NCBI RefSeq assembly: GCF_002999335.1
Contig: NW_020312052.1
Coordinates: 62,001 to 126,000 of the forward strand
From: Cyclospora cayetanensis
Lineage: Eukaryota > Apicomplexa > Conoidasida > Eucoccidiorida > Eimeriidae
DNA length: 64,000 bases
Direction: 5' to 3'
In this document: in pieces, positions 33,167-45,711 of the stretch
How the letters are laid out: every line of letters begins with the position of its first letter
How positions within the stretch are numbered: position 1 is the stretch's first letter
Made by a program: the position numbers and the translations under genes
Notes under the pieces: generated by a model
Database searches by the model: none
What the model was told of the DNA's origin: nothing
The model's input: only the letters and a program-made list of their open reading frames with translations

Positions 33167-35989
33167 GGGGGTGTTTCGTGTGATAGAGTGTTTCCACGTC
33201 CTTTTAGTCTCCTTTTTCTTCTTTTACGGCAGAAACGCCAACGTCAGAGCTGCATTTTCCAGGGGTATCCATGGGAAAAAACAATGCTGGAAGGAACTCG
33301 CCATGCCTTTTCTGTTGTCCCCCTCTTACTCCAGGAGTGGTCTGTTATACGTCAGTCCAGATGAGGCAGAGACAAGCGCCAAGACGAAGGCAGTTGTCGA
33401 GCATTGCTCTTTGGTACTGAAGCACCAAGCAAAGCGCAGGGCGCGTAGCCCTTAGAGCCCCTAGTACCTGACAAGCCATGCGTACTTGTACTTTGAAATT
33501 TAAATTGACATATATAGGCTCGCCATGTCTGCGTATACACATCCAGCAAGGTGAAAGCATTTACGCACACAAAAGACATGAGATAGCTTCCCAATATGAC
33601 ATATGCATCAGAAGAGTGAGCGAAGAAAGCAAAGATTTTTGTGCCACACACGACAACGGTCAACGATGCATCATTCGAGTCCAATAGAAAGCTAGTAAAG
33701 GGGTTTGGGGGTATCGACTTTTTGCCTTAGATAGTTCGTCCTTGGGTGACGAAATGGTCACTCTACTGCGCAACGGCAGCTAAATACATGCAAGATGTTA
33801 CTACAACATACTGAAAGGAGCTGGGAAGCAGGCACCGAGGGGATACCTGTAGAGAGGCTTTCTATGCAGGTCACTCCATTAAGCTCTAGTGAAGGCCTGA
33901 TAGTGCTCTCATGATGCAATCGCTACGCTGGAGCCTACTCATTCTATGCCTATACATCCATGGCCATGTGCTGCTATTCCAGCGCAGAAGCGCGGCGCAC
34001 CAACAACGGCTCCTCCGGCTCTATGAACAGCGGCTACCTCGGGGCTCAGAAGATAGTCTCTTTTTGGAGACGCGAGAAAGACCTGTTCCTCCTCCAGCAT
34101 CACCCTAAGAAAAGAGCATGCAGCCAACATCCTTGGAAGGCCTACCTGGGGGAGCCCATGGTTGCAGCAGCAGCACATGGCGAAAAGAGCAAGGCGCCCT
34201 TGCGAGCAGAGTGATAATAGCGTCTCTCTCGGGGCAGTGCTCTAGCAGCAAGACAGTTTACGATTCGCCTCATGGGGCCAAATATATTCAAGGCAATATA
34301 TCTCTATAGCCGTCAGGTCCCCGCAGAGAAGGCTGAATAGTGTCCTATCTCTGTTCCTTGCTACTTCGTGATCCCCCAAGGCGGCCAGCGCCTCCAGTGT
34401 TCATTCTGACCAAACTATCCTAAAAGTATCCGCTCTCGTGGTACTAAATTATCCTTGAAGATTGTAGGAGGCCTCTCAGATTCACATACAAGCGTCGAAG
34501 GGCGTAAAGGAACACTGCTAGAAGGCTCGACCTCCACAAGCTCCTCTACATGGGGCCTAGGTGAATAAACTTAATTCATACATCGCTACCCTCCTCCTGT
34601 CCGACTCCGTCAGACATGGCAACTTATTTCTGTATAGATCAATTCTGTAAAACTGACTGTTTAGATAAACCTTGGTATATTTAGAGTCGTACTGACGAGC
34701 AGATACGCCCCTGTGTGCCAGCTGAGCGCAAGCTGTTTTCCCCCTAAAACCTGCTGGCAAATTCCATCTATACATAGCAGGAAAAGCCTTACATAAGCCT
34801 ACATGTCTCCGCCAATAACTACAGAATGCGTCCATCGCTCCCTAGTGCAGCTATCGCTACTGTCAACACGGATAATGAAGCGATGTCAGCGAAATGTGGC
34901 CTCAGCAAAAAAAATGCATTTCTAGTGCTGCACGACATTCTTTTCATTAATTAGAGTTTTTCTATCCAATCAGTAGTGGAAAGCAATAGGCCTGAAGTAG
35001 GTCAATTGGCCGTCCTTGGTGAGGCAGGACAAACCCTTCGAACTGTTGGCCATCCCAGGACTCGTGTCAGAGGAGCGGACTCTAAGGAAGCGAATGAACG
35101 TTTTGTTTCTGGCAGCAGCACATGTCTTAAAAAGAGAAACACACCCCAACACTGTCAATGAAGCGGGCCATGCCACATTTATGTACCTTTTCCTCTACTT
35201 GTCGATTAAAATTAGGGATCAGTTGAGAGCTGACTATTAGATTTGGCTGCTTGCATTGGCAACTTGCTGAGCGTAAAATCAGCCTCAAGGTGAAATAGTA
35301 GACGCTGTGTACCTGTGCGTTGCGTTGCTATGTTCAACTGGGAGCCGAATGCTCGGATTGTTCAGGGTACGCGGGAAGATCTAGCCCTCCTTCTGCCCTT
35401 ATGTCGAAAACCCTAAGGGATGAGGGGAAAAAGACTGGGCAGCTCTGCTGCAGGAGTCTCTAAACAAGGGTATCGAGGTTTCTATTCTGACCTCGGAGTT
35501 AGGGATCCTTTTATGCAGACCTTAGGGGGAACTTTGTACTTTGATATTTCAGAGTAACATCAAAGTGGAGAATTCCCCTGTACAACAGCAAGTAGTAGAA
35601 AAAGGATCTTTCAGCACTCTCGCACGTTAATCTCTATTTTCTTGCAGTCATAGTGTACTAATAAGTCAGTGCATTGTTTCATCACAGGTATCCGTAGGGA
35701 GACACAGACACAACACTCAAGAGTGTATAGAAGCTAAACACAAGGCTATTATTGTGTCCTTCCCACAGATCTCCTTCCACCTAACTATATACTAACACCT
35801 TTTACTGCGCCAGTTCTATTAACGAAGAATCAACAAAAAAATTGGCCAAATATGTTTGTTAGTATATCTTATTGCAAGACACTGCCAACTACATACAAAA
35901 CGGTGCAGTGTGGTGCGAGCATGCTTTGCATACCGTGTGCAAGAAACTATGAATGCCCCTGTTGCATAGAGCGTACAGCTATGCACAGC

Positions 35990-36672
35990 ACGCTTGCCCC
36001 CCTCCCCTCAGGTCGGAAATCTGACTGGCTGACGCACGCAGGAAAGAGTGCGAGCACTCCTGAATGGCGATCAATAGCTTACTTTTAGATTTTCGCTGAG
36101 TATGGATGTAAATGTCTCCCTACGAAGACCTCACATGGATTGCTTAAAATTGGTAACACCACATGGTTCCATGCTGCTGTTCCCCGCTCACCCACTGGCT
36201 GTGGGTGCAGTGGAATAAAGCAGTTGCCTACAACATTGACCCAGTTTTATCAGATTTTCCTAGAAATTTAATAAGTTCCTTTACTTGGCACCACGCTTGG
36301 GGAAAGCTCTCTGGTGAGGGCCGTTGATTGTGGTACAACGCCTTTTGGCCTCGCGGAGGCACGCTTGCAGGCAGATATTAATGTAGTAGCTGCAGAGCAG
36401 ATTTAAGGCATAAATTTACGGCCGGAAAAGTTTACGGATGCGTCGGTGAAGTTATGATGACCAGATAAGAATAACGGGCGTGAGGATGGACAAATACTCG
36501 AACATTCAATCTGGTGATGGGAGATGTACTTCGCCTTGCATCCCCGGGGTGAACAGCAACGTGCTCCTCGCTTTACGTTTATTGAATGAAAAATCACTTT
36601 TATGGTGGAATAATTTCTGTAGGGGGAGTTGTGTGTATGCAGCGACTCTTACAGTTGAAAACTTGCCATAAA
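35990..36672. repeat. Diverged flank of dispersed repeat, copy B
   Basis: Collinear with 20.8-21.75 kb: shared patches include CCCCTCAGGTCGGAAATCT (36004), GTCTCCCTACGAAGACC (36114), TTGGTAACACCACATGG and AACGGGCGTGAGGATGGACA. Identity by eye is clearly lower than in the adjoining block. Confidence 0.6.
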
Positions 36673-37389
36673 CCCTGACGCATCGATTTATGCCGAAACC
36701 AGCTAAACAAGCTTTGGAAGATTTGTAAACACTCCAACAAGGGAGTCCATTAATACGTGAGTATTTGAGATACGTGAGACATTGGCCACAAAACCCACAA
36801 CGCAGACCAGCAGCTGCTTTACTAGTGTTTACCTCAGGTTAAACCGAAGCCACTTCGGGAGGTCGCAAGGTGGGTAGCGACTAAGCAAATAAGCAACTAA
36901 CCGGTGAGGCTATCGCAGATGGAAGACTGAGCTTTCTGGAGCGAATGAGCACAGCTTCTTAGTTTTGGGGTGCGCGGGGAGAGACTCATTGGAGTCAGAA
37001 CCTACGGACGTTCGGGCTGTGACGAAAGGCCCAGTCTCCGGTCCAAGGCGGAGGAGCAAGGAATGTGAGAGGGGACCCGTGCTCCCAAGTAGTCCTGTAG
37101 AGCCTTTCAACAATGTGCCTGCTTTTTTGGGAGACTGGTTTATATAAACCGGAACTGCAAGTGCATGCAGCAAGCAGAGACCTTGAACAACGAGACTAAA
37201 CTCAGCGGGAGCAGGCGGCATTGCGAGAAAAGAAGGCAGGTCATGGAAGCGGCAAGCCTGCACGCGGGCTACAACTTAGAGAAGAGATCTCCAGAAGATG
37301 GGACTGCCGCTGGGGATTTACTAGGTCAGTTATGCGCAGATAAAAGTTCCATGAGTGATTGAAAATAGCTAGCGTTTCTTTACGTTGGG
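36673..37389. repeat. Near-identical direct repeat, copy B
   Basis: Second copy of the block at 21753-22470, same orientation, 14.9 kb away. Differences are mostly isolated substitutions, for example TTTTTTGGG here against TTTTATGGG in copy A within the shared minus-strand open frame (36910-37263). Homology stops at about 37389, where the sequences diverge completely. Confidence 0.9.
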
Positions 37390-38372
37390 TGTGAAATGGA
37401 CCTTTTAGGCATGGTGAGGAAGCAGAAGGGTGCTTGGACGGTTAACAGGGTGTAGCTTCGCTCATCCTAGCTGCATTCTCCCCTCCTTAAGAAAGTATAA
37501 GGCAGAAAAAGGTAAGAGTGTTTTGGGAAAGCACCCAAAAATCTATTTTAATTTTGTATTGAGCCTGGAGTAGTGTACCTCTTTACGGAGCGATTAGATG
37601 GAGCATTACATGCGTATAGATGCGGTTTTAGTAGTGTGTGGCTAGCGTGGCTATGTAGTGAGAAGCATAAACGAAAGCACAAACGAAATAGTCATTTCTT
37701 TACGAGTTCTTTGTTGATTGCAACCAGTGTAGTAGAAAGTGCCTATGTGTAACATAGCCTGCTCCAACTTCCGCGCTCGTACACCTTTCATAATCATAAC
37801 GAGTGCCTGCAGAAATGGGTCGGCCTGCTGGACCCCCACAGGACTGCATATGGAGCTTCACAAGTTGCCTCCATAGAAGTGGTGAAAGGCATTCTTTGAC
37901 ATAAGAGGGGCATTCCCTCGCGCACGGCCAGATCAAGCATGCATATTGGGACAAGGATACAGTGACCGCAGAGGCAACATATGATTCCTTATTATGTAAC
38001 TACGTGGTGCCATAATGAAAGAAAGCGCATGCTGCAAAAAGGAAACACAAAAGTTCAGGAGGATACATTGCGTCACTGGGCTTGTGCATGCTGGCGCGGA
38101 ATACACGGCTCTAAAGGCGCCGCGAGGTACTATATTTGCAAATTATAATCTCGATATAGACCATAATTCCGTTACGTTTGGAGGATGTATTGCAATACAA
38201 ATGAGTGGGGCTGCGGCTGTCTGACTCGGCAGCATGTGCTGCGGCAGCTGCTGATGAGCAGCAGCAGGCATAGTGCGGCGGCCGAGGGCATGCACGCTGG
38301 TTTTGGATTTTGGGAATTTTGTAGGTATTGGGTTGTTCTCTTGCATTTGTTTGTTGCTTGTTGTATGCGAAG

Positions 38373-39244
38373 ATGGTGAACATCCCTAAGACCCGCAATA
38401 CCTTCTGCCGGGGAAAGAAGTGCCGGAGGCACACCCCACACAAGGTATCTCAATACAAGAAGGGCAAGGACTCCCTTGTGGCTCAGGGAAAACGGAGATA
38501 CGACGCCAAACAAAAGGGGTTCGGTGGTCAGACGAAGCCCATTTTTAGGAAGAAGGCGAAAACAACCAAGAAGATCGTCCTCAAGCTCGTGAGCCAGTGA
38601 TGCGCAGAACCCTGGAATTCATTTCGCGGCAGCTGCATACATCTCTTCAGTGACATTCCTTCACATCTCAACAAAGGATCAATTATCTTTTTTGCCATGG
38701 CTTAGCTGGGGGACTGCAGAGCTCCGAGTTGGCAACAAGGTGCCCGTATGCGTGGCGGCCACTACGAGGCGCTGCATGCTCGGCTGTCCGCCATTATCTA
38801 ACTTTCTGATGATCTGACGAATGCATGGCATGATGGGCTGCATATGAGCGGCGTCTGTTGCCTCGTTCTAATTCTTCTAGGGCAGCCTTGTGTCGTGGTG
38901 CTTACTTTATTCCGCGAGGCCCCGCATCTATTGGTTTCTTAAGGGCTGTTGAATATCTGAGGCAGTGGCCTCGCCGCTGTTTTGTAGCAGGAATCGTAGG
39001 GGGTAAAATGTTTTTGCGCCTCCTTTGCGTATGTTGGAATTGCTGGTAGCTTGCCGGACAGCTAACCCTACGGCATTGCGCGATGGGAAGCATGGGTGAC
39101 TGGTGGATGCAGCTGCGGCGTGTGTTACTGTTATCACTGCAGGAGTGCACGAAGTGCAAGGCGAAGCGCTTGCTTCCGATTAAGCGCTGCAAGAGCTTCG
39201 AGTTGGGCGCAGATAAGAAGACCAAGGGAGGCCCTCAGTTCTAA
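38373..39244 (+). CDS. RPL44: 60S ribosomal protein eL42 (L44/L36A)
   Basis: Two exons, 38373-38588 and 39143-39244, give 105 residues, the usual length. The protein starts [20 protein letters not shown] and ends TKGGPQF as in other eukaryotes. The zinc ribbon has two Cys pairs: C12/C17 in exon 1 and C74/C77 (CTKC) at the start of exon 2. The intron (38589-39142) is phase 0 with GT and CAG ends. eL42 sits at the 60S E site beside the CCA end of deacylated tRNA. Residue 56 is Pro, in GGQTKPIF, the form associated with cycloheximide sensitivity in fungi, and the adjacent Lys55 is the conserved methylation site. This is the most certain protein call in the window. Confidence 0.97.
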
Positions 39245-41684
39245 GATGTAGTTGTGTACTTTCCTGGAGAGATACGATGCCCCTATTGCCGCTGTAGATA
39301 CTCTCTATGCTGCATCGTGAGCTGCTGGAGGCTTTAAGCGGGGTGTGCTAACCCCCCAGCCCAGTAGCGATAGCGGCGTCTACAGCACCTCGAAGCGGGG
39401 TGCGCTGCTGCACCTGGAAGCTTGGGAGACGACAGGCTCCTGCGGCTGCAATGGCTGCAGGGCCTGCGTCTTCGTGCACCGCATAGAACTCTGCCGTGGC
39501 CTATGGGAGTTGTCTTGTGCTGTCTGTATGCTTTTTGCATCTTCGCTTCATTATGGCCCCCCGCGGCGGGGGGCAAGAGGCCTCAGACCATAGCTGCAGA
39601 GCGAGCCCATTTTGCGCCTTAGAGTACCTCGTTTAGGGTGTGCACAGCCAGGTATGCTCGTATGTACGCGGATCGGTAGTGCATTGTAGAAGGTTTGTCA
39701 GGGGTATGCTCGTATATACGCGATTGTTACTTGATTGTAGAAGGCTTGTTAGAGGGAGGGCAGCGTACACGGTGGTCATGTCCAAGGGGATAGGAGGAGC
39801 GGCGGTTAGGGCTTCGCCTGAAGGGAGTTGGAGATTCGCAAGAATGCGCTTAGAGCTGAAATTTGTTGCGATTCTGCTGGGACGAATAGTCTCAAGGCAT
39901 GCTGGACGGCCGCCTAGCTTAGTATTTTTGACAGCTGCTGGGCCGAGGAGCTGCCAACGGGTCGGGAAAGAGGAGCAGGCACAGAACTAGGCAGGGATAA
40001 TTAGGCGAACATGCAGGCAGCTAGGTAGGTGGAGAGAGCTGCTCAGGCCTGAAAACGCTTGAGAGCAAGCATGCAGCCCGACGAGAGTAGCACCGGAGGT
40101 TGACAGGGGAACTGCATCGGTGGAAGTGGTTGCTGCTAAGAGGATCCTGGTGGGCTTTTGGTTCAGTCCAGGGCCTCGAGTGCGAAGCAGCTTTCGTGAC
40201 GTTTCAAGAAACGGGCTACTGCATGTCTGCCTGTTACCCGTGCCTTCACCGAGAGGCCTCGCCTCGCTCACGCATTATCGCCTGTGACTCCCGAGAGCAG
40301 CAGATCTACACATACGCTGTCTCACAGTGTGTCCACGTAATGGCTGGGCTCAATTTGTTGCATTTGTGAACAATCGACCGCCGCAGTGTTGAGCACAACC
40401 AAAGGCTGCGCTGTAGTACGCTAGCTGCTATGGCGAACAAGTTTGCATTTCGCCCTAAAAGAACCGATGATGAGCATTTCTAGCAGGTGCGCCTCAGTAT
40501 CTTGAAAATTGAGATACATAACCGCCAGTGCTCCCCGCGCTCGTATGATCAGTCCGACGAGTCTCCTCTTGAAGGCGTATGCACCAGGAGGGGAAGTGTC
40601 TAGTCACTTGAGGCGTATAGACATGTGGGGGGCTGTGTGGTGCTGGACAACTCGTCCAAGCGTGTAGGATCTGTAAATTAAGGCGTACACTTCTGAGTTT
40701 CGTCCTAGGGGCCCCAGGGGGGCCCCTGCCGCTGTTGCTTAGGCACGTCTGTCGATGACCTCGGTTGTGCCAGCGGCCAACGGGAGACAAGGATCTGTGT
40801 TTACATCTTTGAAGTGCTTTACTGGATTAACATTGATTGTTTCTTGCAATAAAGGCTCCCTACCGCAGAGACATTCGGGGGAGGCAGCTCACTAGACACG
40901 CTACGTCGGCTGCGCCGGCTGTTCACCCACTAGCCTGGGCAGCGACAGCAGCAACAAGCACGACTAGCCACAGCATCACTACAGCAAGCCGCAGCTGCAA
41001 CTGCAGAAGCTGCTGCGGCGTGTTCACTGGGTGCCGCAGAGCGCTTTTCGAAGGGCAAGTGCACCATCAAGAGCACCAGCAAGAGCTGCAGAGGCGGAGG
41101 ATGGAGGCCTCCAGGGTAGGAGGGGGCTCCCGCAGCCTGGGAGACCATTCGCTTTTGCAGTTGTTACACAGAAGTCACGAGGACCTCATCAGCTTCGCTG
41201 TTTCCAGCTCCAACACTGAGTGTCTCCTCTTGCTGCCCCAAGAAAGTCAGCTCAAGGGCTTCCAAATCAATCAGGCAAATCTCAAACCCTAAATTGCAAA
41301 CCCTAAAACTTTAAACCCGATCGGTTGACCTTTAATTCTAAAGATGTGGATCATTTACTCCGATTTCTTGACCTAAACGCAAAGCCCTCATTTCTGAAGA
41401 GCGTCCCCGAGCCGTGACTCCTTCGACGGAATGCGAAAGGCTTGCCGTCGAAGTGATGCCTACGCTCCTTCACGGAGCAGGCCAGGCCTTGAACTAGCTG
41501 ACGCCGTCGTGTGCAGCTGTTTCAAGACTGGGCATTCGGATCTAGAAGCCTGCAGTTCGTTCCAGCAATGAAACTGTCTAGGCAGCTCTGCCTCCTGAAC
41601 AGTCTGCTTCTCTTACGGCTGCGCAGGCACCAGCTCCATCACCAGCGCCTGCGTTTGCTGTGTCTGGTTGCATGTCTCTTTCAG
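39245..41684. other. Region between eL42 and the VPS9 gene
   Basis: A near-tandem pair of TATGCTCGTATNTACGCG-like motifs occurs at 39653 and 39705. A plus-strand open frame at 40837-41292 is Ser/Gln-rich and CAG-rich and could be an early exon of the VPS9 gene, but no splice path was resolved. Telomere-like units are at 41285-41309. Confidence 0.4.
41285..41309. repeat. Telomere-like AAACCCT units
   Basis: Two AAACCCT units, spaced and slightly degenerate (CAAACCCTAAATTGCAAACCCTAAAA), followed by TTTAAACCC. An interstitial telomere-like array upstream of the VPS9-domain gene. Confidence 0.8.
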
Positions 41685-44204
41685 GCCTTCCTAGAGACAC
41701 ACATTCTGCAGGGGACACCCTACGGCGACTGCTTCATAAACTTGAGGGGACAAGAGGTCGAACGTCGGGGAGACGAGCTGTTTACTTCTCTCGGCTTTAA
41801 GGCTACAGGTATGGCTGGCTGCAGGCGCCAAGCCTCTCGCTTACTCTGTGTCTGTGGGAACCTCCTGCTCTGTACGTGTCGCTTCCCCCCGTTGCTCAGC
41901 TGATCCTCCGGAGAATGCCACTCAGGAGGGACGCCTCAAGTATCTTTTTAGGACCTGTACGTGCGGAGGCGCGAGGGGCCTTTGGATGCATTAGCTGTTG
42001 TGAAGCGCTGTGCGTCTCGCCGTCTGTGCATATTTCGCAGTGTGCGCCTCCATCCTCAAGGAAGAACGCATGTTTGGCTCCGGAGGCCCCTTCTCCTGCC
42101 TGCTCATATCTGTACCGCTGTTGCCATCGCCTGCAGGAAGACTAGCCGAAGGGGGCGTTAACACGGGTTTGCCCTCCAACATGCCTCGGAAGATCGACGC
42201 TTTGGAAGGGAGCTCTCCAGGCCTTTCTTCCTTCGCGGATGGCACACTCTCCTTCCTTACCGCCACAGAAACGCAACACAGGGTGGACAGAATGTGGAAG
42301 CAGATTCCCCAGGGGACCCTCGCGGAGCGGCGAGTACATGCAGAGATCATGCATTTCAAAGCCACATACGTTCTAGTAGGCCTACCCAATACTAGGCCTT
42401 TGGCGGTGACCCCATCATGGAGTTTAGCCTTGAGATCTGCGATCTTCGGATGTGGCGCAGGGTAGTGCGCCTCAGAAACTCTGGAAGTGGTGGAGATGTG
42501 TCTGCTCAGGTGCCTGGACAGGACGGGGCAGTCGCGCAGCGCATGCGTCGCCTCGTCACTGCCTGCTGTCGCCTCCTTCCGCCAAATGTCATGGAACCGA
42601 AGGAGGCGGAGCGACTAATGGAACGGTAGGCCCCCGTAACTGGAGGAGTATGCCCTAGCAAGGGCGTGAGAAAACAGCAGCGCTGCGCGAGTACGCGCAG
42701 GCTGCTATTATGGGGAGGGGTCGAGGGATACGGGGGTATCGGGAGGGACTATCTCCCGCAGGGGCAGCAGCACACCCTAATGCGCATTCAGGCAGACTGT
42801 AGGAGAGCGTTTCCCTCTGTATGAAAGACATGCCGAGACAGGGGACGTGTTATTGACAGTGCGGTTGCCCACGACGTACTGCAGCTTTGTATGGCTCGAA
42901 GTTCATGACCGCCTCTGGCCCTTTTTCCTCGAGACAGCAGAGAAACAACAGGAAGCAATTGAGGTCCGTAGAGGCTGGCGTTGGGGAACGGGGGGACGAG
43001 AAGCGAACACTCCCTTCTCGGGATGTACGTACACTGAAAATGCCTATGGTGCAACGCTGACGCACTTTCCTGCGGTCGTGCACTCAGCGGGGCCTCGAGA
43101 TCTTCCGGAATGACAGTTCTGCTTTTCTAGAGGGCCTTGGTCTGCGTCGTGAGCTGCGGGGAGCTCACCCCGTGGAGGCTGGAAAGGAGCTGGCTAAGGT
43201 GGGCTGGCCTATGTGTTCAAAAGAATGTTGATGCACCGCTAGTCGCACAACACGAGCCGTCCTACTAGGAGACTCAGGGGATTGTTGGAGCACTTGGACT
43301 TATGTTGACGAGGAATCAGATCCTGAGCAGGGATTAGGCGAAGTGCCATATGGATTTCACGCTGTGTTTACCTGAGGTTTGCTGGACGCAGATGCCCTCT
43401 ATGCTGCTGCCACATGAGAAGCTCCAGCAGCTCTGCCTCTCAGTGGAGGCAATACATCGCGCCTGCAGTGTCGCAGTTGCAGCGGCTGCTTGTCACGACC
43501 CTCCAAGTTGTAGGAGAAAGGAGCCTGTAGAGGTGCGGTGCCATGGGCGTGTGCTTGCCTGGCGTGTTCATGCACCAGTGCCCTCGGGTGTCTGCAAAGA
43601 TTTTATTCTTCGCCTGCTCTTATGCTTCCAACGAGTTCACTTCACGTGTACACTGTGGTGTGTCTGGGGAGCAGGTGTGCTGCGAAGACCTTGTAGCTCT
43701 GCTGGTGCTGGCTTTGGCAGAAGGCGCGATGGGCCCGTTGGTGGCAAGCTACCTCCACATGTCTGTTTTGTTGTTGCAGCAGGTATACTATGACCCCAAA
43801 ACGCCCCTATCAGAACCCTAGCAATCACTCTTCATGCATCTAGTCCTTTTCTCGTCTTTTTGGTCCCTCGTGGCTCTGTGCCTATCGACCAAAGGAGGCG
43901 AATAGGAATCCATCCTTGCCTTTATGCTTCGTATGCACCCTCGTACCAGTCCTTCCTCCAGCTACCAGCATGCATTTTACATGCTTGCTTCTTGGTGCCG
44001 CTGCTGTGCATATTTCTATGTCATTATAGTCGTGTGGGAAGTACGGTATTTTGTTTTAACCGGAGGGTGCTTCCTGTCTCCTTGCAGTCTCGAGAGGCCC
44101 GCTACGAGAAAGAGGCATTTTACTTAACTGCTCTGCACTCCGCTTTGACATACCTCTCTCGAATACAGAAAAGAGAGACGGCAAAGAACTTTCGCACCGG
44201 TTAA
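41685..44204 (+). CDS. VPS9-domain protein (putative Rab5-type GEF)
   Basis: Well-supported exons: 42510-42625, one starting at 42887 (ends about 42963-42967), 43131-43198, 43392-43532, 43675-43782 and 44088-44204; phases close at all but one junction. Probable upstream exons are 41685-41808 and 42137-42375, and the true start is unresolved. VPS9 landmarks occur in order: QRMRRLVTACCRLL; FVWLEVHDRLWPFFL, the usual xxRLYxxxFP helix; LLPHEKLQQLCLSVEAIHRA, the KLxxLxxxxxxI helix; VCCEDLVALLVLALAEGAM, equivalent to the SADDLLPxLIYVxxKA catalytic helix, with Asp in the expected place; then EARYEKEAFYLTALHSALTY, equivalent to GEAxYYLTxLxSA. VPS9 domains catalyse nucleotide exchange on Rab5/Rab21-type GTPases of early endosomes. 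The protein ends about 15 residues after the domain. In coccidia such GEFs would act in endolysosomal trafficking and possibly in routing to secretory organelles; that is inference. Confidence 0.72.
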
Positions 44205-45711
44205 AGCACCAGGTGCTGCTTCCGATCCCGTCATGTCTCCTTTGAAGGGGGCTTATCCGATTTCCCTTTGGACCTCGCCATTAGCAGTCCACTCGGATTC
44301 TTAAGACCGGTTATAGCGTGTTCCTGCCTCTCTTAGAAACACTATAGGAGGCGCAGCCAATAAGGGGTTCATTGCTAAACCTTCCATTCTTACATCTGTG
44401 AAACTCCTTCTTTCCTCGGGGCTTCTAAACAAACCGTGCCGATGGCATGACACAGATTGTCTGCTTGATTTTTTTTAAAAAAAATTATTGGTAAAAGCCG
44501 CGTCAGCGTCCCAAAATGTTAACCATTTCATGTTCTAGGATCTATCTACATTGGAAAACATACGAGGAGATATGGAAAGGGCCCACTGGGCCTGCTGTGT
44601 CTTCTGCATCTCTAGAGAGCATCGAATATGCACCTTCAAAACACAAGCAAAAGTTGATCTGAGACCGGGCCTGCATTTCTCGCACTGTACAGGCTTTTCA
44701 CCAGATATACGCACCCTAAGGGAGGGCCAACCGTTTATAACAGAGCCCCACGTTTATTACAGAACACAGGGCTCACAAATTAGTTCTCTTTTAGCGCAGC
44801 CTCGAAAGAAAATGATTCAGTGAACGGCGTGGCGCAGAGAGTTTCCCTTCACTCCTTATATGAAGGCGCCATGAGCAAACTTTAGCTTTGTCGCAGACTG
44901 TCATCTAGGATCATTGTGGGCACTCCCGCAGTGGCTCGGATATTGTTGTAGCAGCCGCAGGCTCGCAGAATGGCATGAAACATTTGGAATACACGAAAGG
45001 CAAGGACTCTTGGGAATATGCCCATGCAAGCGTGTCGAGGCGCTAAAGTCTCCATGGAGGTCATGAGAGATCCACCTAGTGTACGAGGAGATCCACCAGC
45101 GTATCCTTACTCCACTCGAGGCAAAGTAAGCCTGAGTGATGTATCGCAGCGGGAACCCCCTTTATTATCAATTGGAAGAAGAATACCTACATTAGCCAAA
45201 CTGGAAGTGTACGCACACTGGACGCTGCCGACGGTGATATAGTCGGCACCTACCATCTCCGCTTCCTCCGGGAATATGCTGCCATTCAACTGGCTATCGA
45301 AAAAGATATTTTAAACTTTGATAGCTAAGAGGCTTGTTCTCGCGTTCGCCGAATCGACAGGGGCAGGGCAAGGCACCTCTCCGATGAGTAGGAGCTCGAG
45401 CATTTGTCGTGTTTGAAGATGTCTCACGTAGGCTCCCGACGAAGTGGCAGTAGCCTGGAGCAAAGTATTGAAGAACACGCACAATAGTTACATCAGAAGG
45501 CTTAATGCCCTATCGCTGCTTCCTCAATGCATGTCGTCTGTCCCACAGTGTGGCGGGGGGTCGTGCTGCAGGTAGGCGCAGGCAGGCGGGGGCTTCACAG
45601 CCAACACTGCGGAGGCAATGCTCTTAGTGAATGTATATATATCTGTCTTCGAATTTAAGCCGAGCATTGATTCCCCTCATTAACTGGGTTCTCAGTGCAT
45701 GCCGAGGAGCA
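44205..45711. other. Intergenic region between VPS9 and TSR3 genes
   Basis: No domain-bearing open frame. A poly-T/poly-A stretch lies at about 44468-44487. Both neighbours are on the plus strand, so this holds the 3' UTR of one gene and the promoter of the other. Confidence 0.5.

Larger units (their letters stand above)
33167..38372. other. Gene-poor region with second dispersed repeat copy
   Basis: Contains one exon-like piece (33983-34108, following a CAG acceptor; predicted helical, basic) that may be a late exon of the CH-like gene or of an unrecognised gene. Otherwise there are only short open frames. Copy B of the dispersed repeat spans about 35.99-37.39 kb. The right end includes the promoter and 5' UTR of eL42. 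Confidence 0.55.
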
